Assembly (NCBI RefSeq): GCF_005116655.2
Contig: NZ_CP050698.1
Coordinates: 5,598,501-5,662,500 of the forward strand
Source of the DNA: Desulfosediminicola flagellatus
Lineage (GTDB): Bacteria > Desulfobacterota > Desulfobulbia > Desulfobulbales > Desulfocapsaceae
Length of the DNA: 64,000 nucleotides
Reading direction: 5' to 3'
Positions 45,759 through 54,073 of the stretch are shown piece by piece. Numbering within the stretch: position 1 is the first letter of the stretch; each line of letters opens with the position of its first letter. The translations under genes and the position numbers were made by a program. The notes under the pieces were generated by a model. It ran no database searches. It was not told the origin of the DNA and worked only from the letters and a program-made list of their open reading frames with translations.

Positions 45759-46255
45759 TTAAAGGAGTCTGTACTCCTGCTGGTGCGTTGAACCTTCACT
45801 TAAAACCAGTTCTTTATCCAACATCCCTCTAAGATCGCGTTGAAGGCTACGCCTGTTCACATCAGGGCAAAGCCCTCAAAGTCCTGGATTGTTAACTTCC
45901 CGTGGGCTAACAAAAACTCTATGGCTTTTCCCTGCCGTTCATTCAGGCCATGCTTCTGTACCCAAACATCCCGGCGAATTACCTGCTCACCACGCGCTTT
46001 TACTTCGACCATCTGGGTTTCCAAGCCGGTAACGAAGTAGTCGAGCCAGCCTGTCATATCCATCACGTTTTCGCGTACACTCTGGATAGACCTATAAAAA
46101 TTTTGCCGGTCACGATCATAATATTCGCTCATTGTAAACAGCCGTTTAAAGTCGTATCCAGCTTTGTAAAGGTAAAGCGTGGAAAGTAAACGCGAAGCAC
46201 GGCCATTGCCGTCGAGGCTTAGAATTACAAGGCCCTTCTCCAAAACTCTTGTCAA
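45759..46255 (-). pseudogene. Fic-family gene, N-terminally truncated and frameshifted
   Basis: The minus strand reads SLDGNGRASRLLSTLYLYKAG... then EYYDRDRQNFYRS, the second half of a Fic domain. The catalytic His of the HPFxDGNGR motif is lost (ILSLDGNGR). A frameshift near 45870 breaks the winged-helix tail, which continues in another frame as NRRSLQRDLRGMLDKEL to the stop at 45759. The N-terminal part is absent and the fragment ends about 38 bases from tRNA-Cys. Downstream DNA retains short GTCGCAAAC-type repeats. Confidence 0.8.
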
Positions 46256-46292
46256 AATTTATAACTATGGTATAAAGCCCCTCGCATCTTGC

Positions 46293-46368
46293 GGCGGCGT
46301 AGCCAAGTGGCTAAGGCAGTGGTCTGCAAAACCATTATTCAGCGGTTCGACTCCGCTCGCCGCCTCCA
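46293..46368 (+). tRNA. tRNA-Cys (GCA)
   Basis: This is a full cloverleaf: acceptor stem GGCGGCG (46293-46299) with CGCCGCC (46358-46364), D stem GCC/GGC, anticodon loop CTGCAAA with GCA at 46326-46328, T stem AGCGG/CCGCT with TTCGACT, and an encoded CCA end (46366-46368). It sits among gene fragments, so it may be an integration hotspot. Confidence 0.97.
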
Positions 46369-46374
46369 ATTTCT

Positions 46375-46412
46375 AAGGGATTACAAAGGTTACTTTGTAA
46401 TCCCTTTTTTTT
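46375..46412 (+). terminator. intrinsic terminator of tRNA-Cys
   Basis: A perfect 14-bp stem AAGGGATTACAAAG (46375-46388) with CTTTGTAATCCCTT (46393-46406), loop GTTA, is followed by a T run to about 46412. Confidence 0.95.
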
Positions 46413-46443
46413 ATTGTTTTACATTCTGCATAAAAGGAAAAAA

Positions 46444-46743
46444 CTACTCTTCAAAAAGATAAAATGCCCCAAAGAATTCTGGCGCCTCTTCGTACATTTC
46501 AATCAATACTGCTTCTGGCTTATCAATCTCAGATACAACGTCAGCCCATGAAGACTCAGCAGCCTCATCTTCCAGTGACTCTGCATCCAAGGTGTCTGAG
46601 CAAAATGCTATGCCCAGATCTGTCGCTATCAGCAAGGTATGGGGGCACACTTCAGGTTCACTTTCTCCATCATTAAGAAACACTACATGCTCACAAAAAG
46701 GGCAATACACACTCTCATCTGGTTTTACTTCAAAAATCTTCAC
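46444..46743 (-). CDS. small acidic zinc-motif protein
   Basis: This protein of about 99 residues has a CPFC...CPH metal-binding pattern near the N-terminus and a strongly acidic remainder. GTG at 46743 gives the natural start MKIFEVKPDESVYCPFC; a TTG 15 bases upstream is an alternative. No family is recognised. Confidence 0.6.
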   Translation of the reverse strand: MKIFEVKPDESVYCPFCEHVVFLNDGESEPEVCPHTLLIATDLGIAFCSDTLDAESLEDEAAESSWADVVSEIDKPEAVLIEMYEEAPEFFGAFYLFEE

Positions 46744-46913
46744 TCTAATACTCCACAAAGCACCTATTTACGTATTAAAACCCAACAAACAACCATAAGC
46801 TTGCTGGAACTATCGTCACCTCAAACCTCTTACACAACCTGTGTTTTTTGCATCATTAAAGCCAAAAAATACGCATTATTGCCATCAAAATGGCTGAAAA
46901 ACACCCAGCCCGC

Positions 46914-46962
46914 GGACACGATCATAATATTCGATGATAGTAAACAGCCGTTTCAGGTATAT
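46914..46962 (-). pseudogene. solo Fic-gene fragment
   Basis: About 45 bases match the Fic pseudogene around 46115-46155 (shared CACGATCATAATATTCG and GTAAACAGCCGTTT) and encode KRLFTIIEYYDR. It shows that a second Fic-like copy once lay here. Confidence 0.7.
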
Positions 46963-46965
46963 CAT

Positions 46966-47382
46966 TTACAGCCGGATCTTCTTAATAGCTGTTATATCAG
47001 ATTTAGGCAGCGTCACATCGTAACCGTCATCAATAAAGATCTTAACAACGCGATCTTTCACCTCATAACCTTTTGCTTTCATGCTCCCGCCGGATGCAAG
47101 CTCCACCAGATAGACATATCGCGGTTTCACGGCCTCAGGTGGTTTTGTTCTGACACGTGGTTCTGAACGGGTTGTTACCTTTGGTGGCGATGGTGAAACA
47201 TGTAAAGGTACCGTAACTTGAGGCGTAGAAGGCGCTGGTGCAATAATGGGTCGCACCGCTGGTTTCACAGGTTGAAATGCATAATGGGTGAATCCATAAA
47301 GAAACATCAGGGCAAGAGCCCCAGGCACATACACCTTGGCAAATTTGTAGAGAAAATATGGTAAGCTCATGCTGAAAATCAA
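46966..47382 (-). CDS. single-pass membrane protein, third copy of the recurrent domain
   Basis: This 138-residue protein has an N-terminal transmembrane helix (about residues 15-33), a Pro/Thr-rich linker and the C-terminal domain YLVELASGGSMKAKGYE ... KSDITAIKKIRL. That domain shares the ELxSG start and the basic (S/A)xKKI-type end with the domains at 15568-16131 and 21897-22664. Its ATG overlaps the end of the membrane-anchored Mrr-like nuclease by 4 bases, so the two are coupled. Function unknown. Confidence 0.65.
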   Translation of the reverse strand: MIFSMSLPYFLYKFAKVYVPGALALMFLYGFTHYAFQPVKPAVRPIIAPAPSTPQVTVPLHVSPSPPKVTTRSEPRVRTKPPEAVKPRYVYLVELASGGSMKAKGYEVKDRVVKIFIDDGYDVTLPKSDITAIKKIRL

Positions 47383-48335
47383 CCTACTTTAGAAATCGGT
47401 GCTGCTTCATAATACGAGATACTGTTCCAGCCATGTCCGTTTGAACCCAAGCATGCCCAGACTTTTTTCCCATTCCGTGTCGTTGTCGCACTGAACTTTT
47501 TACCACACGTCGCACATGATGGTGTCCAGTAATCTCCCTCAAGCAATTGTTTGAGAATTTTAGCTCTAACCGCTTTATCAAACGCGTTGAACGTCGTGAT
47601 AATTTTTTGCTGATCAAAGAGTTCGATATCATTTGAAGCGGCAAATTCGACAGCAGGCAATGTGAAGCTCGACGTTATACAATATCCACCCTTTGCTACG
47701 TTCTCGGCAGCCATTTGCCCCCGCAACTGCTGAAGAAGCGGTCTATCAATTTTACTTCTCTTGCTCCACTTTTTACACTGCACCAGATAAAGCACCTTCG
47801 ATGGATTTTCTTTATCGTATATACGAATATCCACTCCTTCATCAGCACCATCCCCGGTGAGCCTCGAGTTAAGCCCCGAAGCCCTAATAACCAGGTGGCA
47901 AAGCAGTTCAAACCGTTTCCACTCGATCGCCGACATAATTTCATCATTTAAGGTGAAATTACTGAATTCGAGATAACGATCCAATGACAGGGTAGGTAAA
48001 CTCGGCGGCATCGCATCAAACCGCATATCCACAACCGGCTCCGACCTAAAATCGCCTCGCTTTGCAACCTTTTTACCTGCTGCAGGTTTGGGGGTCGGCT
48101 TTGATGTGTTGAACAGTTTATCGAAAACCAGAGAAGAGAGCGTCTCTTTTTGAGATTTCACAGAGGCCGATACTGCCACCTTAACTAAAGACAAAAGGAA
48201 GAGCATGCCAAGTAATGACAAATACATCGGGGAGTCATGAAACATCACAAGACACATAAGTGTGACAAGAACAATCACACCACTCAGAAAAACAACACTT
48301 GCTTTAGAAAGCTTATCCTTCGAAACCATTATCAC
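47379..48335 (-). CDS. membrane-anchored Mrr-type nuclease
   Basis: This 318-residue protein has two N-terminal transmembrane helices (about 12-32 and 36-55). A PD-(D/E)xK nuclease domain of Mrr type follows (EGVDIRIY then YLVQCKKWS), then a C-terminal topoisomerase-type zinc finger (CATCGKKFSATTTRNGKKVWAC). Mrr enzymes cut modified DNA; membrane anchoring is unusual. It is coupled by a 4-base overlap to the recurrent-domain membrane protein. Confidence 0.85.
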   Translation of the reverse strand: MIMVSKDKLSKASVVFLSGVIVLVTLMCLVMFHDSPMYLSLLGMLFLLSLVKVAVSASVKSQKETLSSLVFDKLFNTSKPTPKPAAGKKVAKRGDFRSEPVVDMRFDAMPPSLPTLSLDRYLEFSNFTLNDEIMSAIEWKRFELLCHLVIRASGLNSRLTGDGADEGVDIRIYDKENPSKVLYLVQCKKWSKRSKIDRPLLQQLRGQMAAENVAKGGYCITSSFTLPAVEFAASNDIELFDQQKIITTFNAFDKAVRAKILKQLLEGDYWTPSCATCGKKFSATTTRNGKKVWACLGSNGHGWNSISYYEAAPISKVG

Positions 48336-48567
48336 TATTTCAATCCATTACCACAGTTACACGGCCCGGCAATACCACTGCTACAGAGATGATATTTTCC
48401 AACCTATCTTTACAACCTGCCAATACAGTCACTTTTCAAACGTTGCTTACCATAGAAATGAAAGTTCAACGAATCTAATGTAGCTTTTGCACATAAAGAT
48501 TGAAAGTGGTATCCACTATGTCTGTATAGCTTCCTTAAAAATTTTATGAACATCAGGAAACACACCA

Positions 48568-49539
48568 TTGATCACCGTAACAGCAGCCATAATAGAAAAA
48601 GATGGGCTCATCCTCGCAGCAAAGCGCAAAGAGGGCTTACACCTCGCGGGGTATTGGGAGTTTCCGGGCGGAAAGCTTGAAGATGGCGAACAGCCCGAAG
48701 AGTGTCTGCAACGAGAGCTGAAAGAAGAACTTGGTATTGACTCTGTAATCACTGCATACCTGGGCGAATCGATCTTCCATTACCATGGCAAGTCCATTCG
48801 CTTGCTGGGCTATCTCACCACACATACCGGCGGCGAATTTACCCTCACCGATCATGACGAAATCCGCTGGCTGCCACCAACTGAACTTAATTCTTTAACA
48901 TGGGCCCCAGCAGACATCCCGCTCATTGACGAGCTTCTTGATAGAAAGATCACCGAGCAGACACTTTCATATTACGAGAGCAATGCAGAAGAATATGTGA
49001 ATGAGACGCTTGAACTCGATATCAGCGAGATACGGGACACCTTCATCAGCCAGCTACCAGCTAACGCCCATATCCTTGATCTGGGTTGTGGCTCCGGCCG
49101 CGATAGCCGGGCTTTTTTAGATCGTGGCTTTACGGTGACTGCAGTTGATGCATCTCCGGCAATAGCCGCGATCGCCAGCACATTCCTTGGCCAAACCGTC
49201 CAGGTACAGAAAGCCCAGGATATAGAAGACGTAAACAGATACGATGCAATCTGGGCATGTGCCAGCCTGCTTCATATACCTAAATCGAAAATGGGTGGGG
49301 TGATTAACAAGCTCATTACTGCCCTCACCCCGAATGGCCTTTTGTATATTTCAGTTAAGCATGGGACGCAGGAAAGGTGGGATAGAAGGGGACGCTTTTT
49401 TAATGATTGTTCGAGTGAAGAAATTACAGAAATACTTAATTGTAACGAAAACATAGAAAACTTCACAATTTCAACCAACAGCGCTATGCTACGTAGCAGG
49501 AAACAGAGGTGGCTTAATATCTTTCTCAGTAAAATTTGA
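48568..49539 (+). CDS. NUDIX hydrolase-methyltransferase fusion
   Basis: This 323-residue protein has two parts. Residues 1-130 carry the Nudix box GGKLEDGEQPEECLQRELKEELG (about residues 34-56), a MutT-like pyrophosphatase. Residues 140-323 are a class I SAM methyltransferase with DLGCGSGRDSRAFLDRG and AVDAS. The start is TTG 48568, with AGGAAA 7-8 bases upstream and an in-frame TGA just before. It starts a plus-strand run into two HNH genes and may clean or modify nucleotides in a defence context. Confidence 0.88.
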   Translation: MITVTAAIIEKDGLILAAKRKEGLHLAGYWEFPGGKLEDGEQPEECLQRELKEELGIDSVITAYLGESIFHYHGKSIRLLGYLTTHTGGEFTLTDHDEIRWLPPTELNSLTWAPADIPLIDELLDRKITEQTLSYYESNAEEYVNETLELDISEIRDTFISQLPANAHILDLGCGSGRDSRAFLDRGFTVTAVDASPAIAAIASTFLGQTVQVQKAQDIEDVNRYDAIWACASLLHIPKSKMGGVINKLITALTPNGLLYISVKHGTQERWDRRGRFFNDCSSEEITEILNCNENIENFTISTNSAMLRSRKQRWLNIFLSKI

Positions 49540-49556
49540 TCATCAAAGGTAAACCA

Positions 49557-50576
49557 ATGTGTGGAAGACTGGACTATTACCTGCAAGCATTTACTCAGTT
49601 AAATCCGAATAAGAACAGAAAGGTTTGGACTAAACAAACCAACTACTGCTCACCTTATAAGCCCTTTCTCTTACTTTCTATTCTTGATCACATCAATTCT
49701 GGTGAGATAACACGAAACTTCATTGAACCTACATTTGAGCTCACAGAAACATTTCAACGTTACATTGAAGTACTCCCTCCAATGACCCGTAAGGCCAGCA
49801 TGGCGTTACCAATGTACCACCTAAAAAGTTCTGCTTTCTGGACGCTCAAACCCAAAGCGGATAATCCCCAACCTCATGGTTCAATCAGTTCAATACACCA
49901 ATTTCGAGACTCTTTCTATGGAGTAGAGCTTGATAAAGAACTCTTTGTGCTGCTCCAAATGCCAACCTCAAGGGAAAGACTTCGGGAAATACTGGTACAG
50001 ACCTATTTTGCACCTGAAATCAAACAACTGGTCAGTGAGCAATCAGTTATCAATTGCCAATCTTCAATATACTCTGACACACTCCTTAAAACAGCACCTC
50101 GAAAAAATCCTCAAGTAGCCGAAATAGCGGCCCCATACAACCACGCAGAAATCACCATTAACCAGCAGGAAAAAGTACGTGATCAGGGGTTTCGTAAAGC
50201 AATTGTTACCCTCTACGATCACCGCTGCGCTCTATGCGGCATCAAAATGCGCACACCTGAAGGTCGTACAGTTGTTGACGCAGCCCATATTAAACCGTGG
50301 AGCGTGAGCTACAACGATGATCCGACTAATGGCATGGCGCTCTGCAAAATTTGCCATTGGTCCTTTGACGAGGGCTTAATGACGGTGAATAGCCAATACC
50401 ATGTCAAAATCTCACCGGACGTTATGAGGGATCACAACCTCCCCGGCCATATCATGACCCTTTCAGACAGACCAATGTTTCGGCCTCGCGAGAGCAGGTA
50501 CTGGCCGGATCTTGAGAGTTTTAAATGGCATCAAGAAAAACGTTATCGGAACAAAAGCTCGAACCCATATATTTAA
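49557..50576 (+). CDS. HNH endonuclease
   Basis: This protein of about 339 residues has a C-terminal HNH domain: CALCGIKM, VDAAHIKPWS, NGMALCKICHWSFDEGLM. The N-terminal part is helical and may bind DNA. It resembles ScoMcrA-type and other type IV-like HNH nucleases. ATG at 49557 has AAAGG upstream; an upstream TTG at 49536 overlaps the NUDIX stop. It is followed by a second, different HNH gene at 24 bases. Confidence 0.85.
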   Translation: MCGRLDYYLQAFTQLNPNKNRKVWTKQTNYCSPYKPFLLLSILDHINSGEITRNFIEPTFELTETFQRYIEVLPPMTRKASMALPMYHLKSSAFWTLKPKADNPQPHGSISSIHQFRDSFYGVELDKELFVLLQMPTSRERLREILVQTYFAPEIKQLVSEQSVINCQSSIYSDTLLKTAPRKNPQVAEIAAPYNHAEITINQQEKVRDQGFRKAIVTLYDHRCALCGIKMRTPEGRTVVDAAHIKPWSVSYNDDPTNGMALCKICHWSFDEGLMTVNSQYHVKISPDVMRDHNLPGHIMTLSDRPMFRPRESRYWPDLESFKWHQEKRYRNKSSNPYI

Positions 50577-50600
50577 TAATACAAAATAAAAAATTCCAAC

Positions 50601-51347
50601 ATGAGTGACTTAAAACGAAAACCCTGGTCAAGAGATGAACTTTTATTGGCTATTAACCTTTACTGCAAAACACCTTTTGGAAAAATACATGTACGAAATC
50701 CAGAAATAATTGAGCTGGCGAATCTTTTAGGTCGAACACCTGGTTCTATCAGCTATAAGCTAGCCAATTTTGCAAGCATTGATCAGTCGCTTCCTCGTAA
50801 AGGAGCATCAAATGTTAGTAAACTTGATAGAAAAGTCTGGAGTGATTTTTTTGATAACTGGGAAATGATGTCCTACGAAAGCGAACTAGCACTTTCAAAA
50901 ATTCAAAACAAAGAAATTCAATTCGAAATGCTATTAGTAATTCCAGAAGGTAGAACAAGAGATACAGTTGTAAAAGCCAGGATTAACCAAACTTTTTTCC
51001 GTCGTACAATTATTGCATCATATGGGGCCTGTTGTATAACAGGATTATCTATTCCAGAACTACTTGTCGCCAGTCACATTGTGCCGTGGTCCAAGGATGT
51101 AAGAAATCGAACCAACCCAAAGAACGGTCTGTGTCTGAACCCACTGCATGATAAAGCTTTTGATGTTGGTCTCATTACGATTGATGAAAACTATAAAGTG
51201 AAGGGTTCGACTAGAATTACCAATACGTCTGCGGAAGAGTCGAAAATTCTGACAAATTTCATCGGAATAAAAATAAATTTACCAAACCGTTTCGCCCCAG
51301 ATCAAGAGTTTCTATCCTATCATCGGGAAAATATTTTTCGGGTTTAG
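50601..51347 (+). CDS. second HNH endonuclease
   Basis: This 248-residue protein has an N-terminal helix-turn-helix-like region (GRTPGSISYKLANFASID) and a C-terminal HNH domain (CCITGLSIPELLVASHIVPWS, NGLCLNPLHDKAFDVGLI). It differs from the first HNH protein, so the pair is not a recent duplication. The gene ends near a 12-bp perfect inverted repeat and a 9-base G run. Confidence 0.85.
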   Translation: MSDLKRKPWSRDELLLAINLYCKTPFGKIHVRNPEIIELANLLGRTPGSISYKLANFASIDQSLPRKGASNVSKLDRKVWSDFFDNWEMMSYESELALSKIQNKEIQFEMLLVIPEGRTRDTVVKARINQTFFRRTIIASYGACCITGLSIPELLVASHIVPWSKDVRNRTNPKNGLCLNPLHDKAFDVGLITIDENYKVKGSTRITNTSAEESKILTNFIGIKINLPNRFAPDQEFLSYHRENIFRV

Positions 51348-51387
51348 CTAATCAGCCAAACACCAAATCTAAAGCGATGTCTTTGCC

Positions 51388-51423
51388 TTTCATTGCATTG
51401 GCTTGGTGGAAAATGCAATGAAA
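51388..51423. terminator. 12-bp perfect inverted repeat after the HNH genes
   Basis: TTTCATTGCATT (51388-51399) and AATGCAATGAAA (51412-51423) pair across a 12-base loop between convergent genes. The 9-base G run at 51432-51440 follows. Confidence 0.6.
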
Positions 51424-51575
51424 TAGAAATTGGGGGGGGGTAGATGTCTCGTCGAATGCGTTTATTTCTTTAACTATTTCAAACTATTGATGGAGTCAGC
51501 GCCCACAAAAAACGACGACCAATCATCTGTTTTCAAGATAGTATTAAAAACCTTAGCTCATCAAATACCACTCCA

Positions 51576-52697
51576 TTAATTTCTTAGAAAACATTTTCTC
51601 AATGTAAAAAAAATTGATCTTTCAGATTCAATTTCACCCTTTTCAAACTGCCCCCAGGCCTGGTCACACATCACTCGTAAATCGGTGGAGCTCTCCTCAA
51701 GAATAGGATCGGGGAAACGGACATGAAGGTGAACTTGAAACAAATACCCCACCAACTCCTGAAAAGCTGTTGTTAGCACAGCAGGAATAGTCTGAAACTC
51801 ACTACCATGTTTTGTGGAACTAATTTGCCTAGAAAGATACTGGAATAGAGTCGCTATAAAACGGATGTGTAAAACTTCTTCACACTTTAACCCAGCAGAG
51901 TTTTGTGCGAGCTTCTCAAACTTGTGCTTGAATACAATAGTCAGCTGCCTCAAATCCTCGCCTTTTATCCATTCATTATCGACATCATCTTTCACATGTT
52001 TACTTAGAAATTCCGAATAACTAATGCATGCTGCAACAAGTTTATTATGAAGATAATCAGGATGCCCACTTCCACCTTTTGACCATATAACTCTTAGAAG
52101 ATTATCCGTACCAAAGAGCAATTCATCATCCAAAAAAGAGAGAGGAAACGTATACCCATTAAATAAGTCCTGCATACATGATATGTAGGTACGAGCTGAT
52201 GATGGCGGGACCTCCTGGTTCATCCAATAGAGGAGAGGCATGATGTGATTCATCGAACTTATCAACACATCCAAATCAAGCAGGTAATCATCATCAATGC
52301 ATTTGGGCAGGTCGGGTATATCAACCCACTCCTCCCCTATCTTCGTCTTAACTTCCCAAATATCACCATTGGTAAAAGCCGCATAGCGTGCCTTGATTGT
52401 GTTGGCGTCTGCATAGCTAATGGCCTGTTGCATGCCTATCTCGCTCTTTCTGTTTTCCCATCGTTTACATTCAATGACAGCATATGGTGCCCCCTCCCTC
52501 AAAATAACTATATCGGCAAAATGATTTCTGGTGCCAACCTTAACCACTCGCTCGATTTCGATGTTATTAATGTGAATCCCATATGTTGACATGAGTTCAA
52601 ATAACATCCATTGTCTGATTTTCTCTTCGGGTTTTTCTACTTTTCTTCCAAACAATGAAGCGTCAGGGTTAATATCGTAATACGGTTTTGGCGGCAC
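51576..52697 (-). CDS. HsdR_N-like restriction protein
   Basis: This 373-residue protein has an N-terminal type I restriction enzyme R-subunit domain (HsdR_N) with the PD-(D/E)xK pattern DIVILREGAPYAVIECKRWE. Its C-terminal region of about 250 residues has no helicase, so it is not a full HsdR. Such stand-alone HsdR_N proteins occur near McrBC or other modification-dependent systems. It lies 105 bases downstream of mcrC on the same strand and may be part of the same locus. Confidence 0.8.
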   Translation of the reverse strand: MPPKPYYDINPDASLFGRKVEKPEEKIRQWMLFELMSTYGIHINNIEIERVVKVGTRNHFADIVILREGAPYAVIECKRWENRKSEIGMQQAISYADANTIKARYAAFTNGDIWEVKTKIGEEWVDIPDLPKCIDDDYLLDLDVLISSMNHIMPLLYWMNQEVPPSSARTYISCMQDLFNGYTFPLSFLDDELLFGTDNLLRVIWSKGGSGHPDYLHNKLVAACISYSEFLSKHVKDDVDNEWIKGEDLRQLTIVFKHKFEKLAQNSAGLKCEEVLHIRFIATLFQYLSRQISSTKHGSEFQTIPAVLTTAFQELVGYLFQVHLHVRFPDPILEESSTDLRVMCDQAWGQFEKGEIESERSIFFTLRKCFLRN

Positions 52698-52802
52698 GAA
52701 TTTTTCTCCTTTTGTGATGTACTTCAGAAACTTATCTAAACTTTACGCCAATTAACCACCCAGAAACTTCTGTTTTTCAATTCGCAACTACACGATATGA
52801 AA

Positions 52803-54071
52803 TCATGCTGATTTTTCTATATTAAGCTGAAAAATAGACGAAAGAGAACCAACCAGTTGCAACCCGTTGACAATATCCACAGGGATAACATGAAGTGTCA
52901 CATGACTACCTTGTATTGTCATCTGAATCTCCTCTTGTAATCGTTTTTGACGTGGGTAAAAAAGAGCAACCTGATCCACACCATATCGCAGTGCATAACT
53001 CGCTATTTGGTAAAGGTCAGCTTGTGTCACACCTAACTTTCGCTCCTTATCATCCAGGAGCTTCCACTTGGCATCGCCGATCATAAAATAGCCGCCAGCC
53101 TCATCCAGCAAAACCATATCGGGCTTGAGAAGAAAAGCTGGTTTGTCTATATCATCACGTCTAACAAAATATTTTTGAGGCCCCTGCTCTCTAAGTCTCA
53201 GTCCATATCGCCAGGCATATTTTCGTAACTCAGAGGCAACATATGCCTCAAAAAGTTTATTCATATCAAAGAGAAGAGAAAATGACGTATGCTTACCTGC
53301 AAGAACATCAGGATGCAATCCCAATAAAAACCATCTACATTGCTGGAATATTGCTTTGTATCGGTTCGTAGAGCGGTCAAAGCTAAGTTTATCTAAATCT
53401 GATACATTGGGATGAAAATCGGAGATTGCTTCAAAACGCATATGCAATTCTGCCACTTGCTTACGTGCATTAACGCCAAGTGGTAGACGAAGAATCATTC
53501 TTAAAACATATTTAAGAATCTGATTATGAGGGTTATCAGCACTTAATTCGTCAAATTGGCAGAATAGTCGCTCCTTATGAGCCACATTAAATTTCACCTG
53601 CTGCCCTATTCTTAGCCGTCCTTTGATCACCCCTAAATTCTCGTTTTTCTCAATATATCTACGAATCATGCCCTGCATTAACTCTGCATGCAGTTGATTA
53701 CAAAAGTGCAGAACAAAAATATCCAGCAATGAGTGCTTTTGTAACGAAATTGATGCTCCAACTCCGCGTGCAGGCTTGAGTCGCTTTGCTCTGTACAACA
53801 TACGGATAAGAGCTTGCCGACATGCACCAGGATCTTCCTCTTTGCCATGAATCTTCGGCAATACTTCAAGAGTCAAACCACCAAGAGCAATAACCCCACA
53901 ATACTGTGCAAACTTCACCGAATGGTGCCCCCAGCGAAAAGTGCCAGCTGGCAAATGCTGTTCCATACGTCCCAAAGCATTCGCCTGAGTTACAGACAAA
54001 GCATGCACCCCCACTTCACGCTTTTGAACAACAGGGAGCTTTTCATGCTCTTTGACAGAAAGGATTTCCAC
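52803..54071 (-). CDS. mcrC: McrC-family 5-methylcytosine restriction subunit
   Basis: This 422-residue protein has the McrC-type organisation: an N-terminal region that meets McrB, then a PD-(D/E)xK nuclease region ending LKPDMVLLDEAGGYFMIGDAKWK. It is encoded 2 bases after the McrB stop. McrBC cuts DNA containing methylated cytosine. It sits beside a C5 methyltransferase, which would make such sites, so the two must be kept apart by sequence specificity. Confidence 0.88.
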   Translation of the reverse strand: MEILSVKEHEKLPVVQKREVGVHALSVTQANALGRMEQHLPAGTFRWGHHSVKFAQYCGVIALGGLTLEVLPKIHGKEEDPGACRQALIRMLYRAKRLKPARGVGASISLQKHSLLDIFVLHFCNQLHAELMQGMIRRYIEKNENLGVIKGRLRIGQQVKFNVAHKERLFCQFDELSADNPHNQILKYVLRMILRLPLGVNARKQVAELHMRFEAISDFHPNVSDLDKLSFDRSTNRYKAIFQQCRWFLLGLHPDVLAGKHTSFSLLFDMNKLFEAYVASELRKYAWRYGLRLREQGPQKYFVRRDDIDKPAFLLKPDMVLLDEAGGYFMIGDAKWKLLDDKERKLGVTQADLYQIASYALRYGVDQVALFYPRQKRLQEEIQMTIQGSHVTLHVIPVDIVNGLQLVGSLSSIFQLNIEKSA

Positions 54072-54073
54072 CC

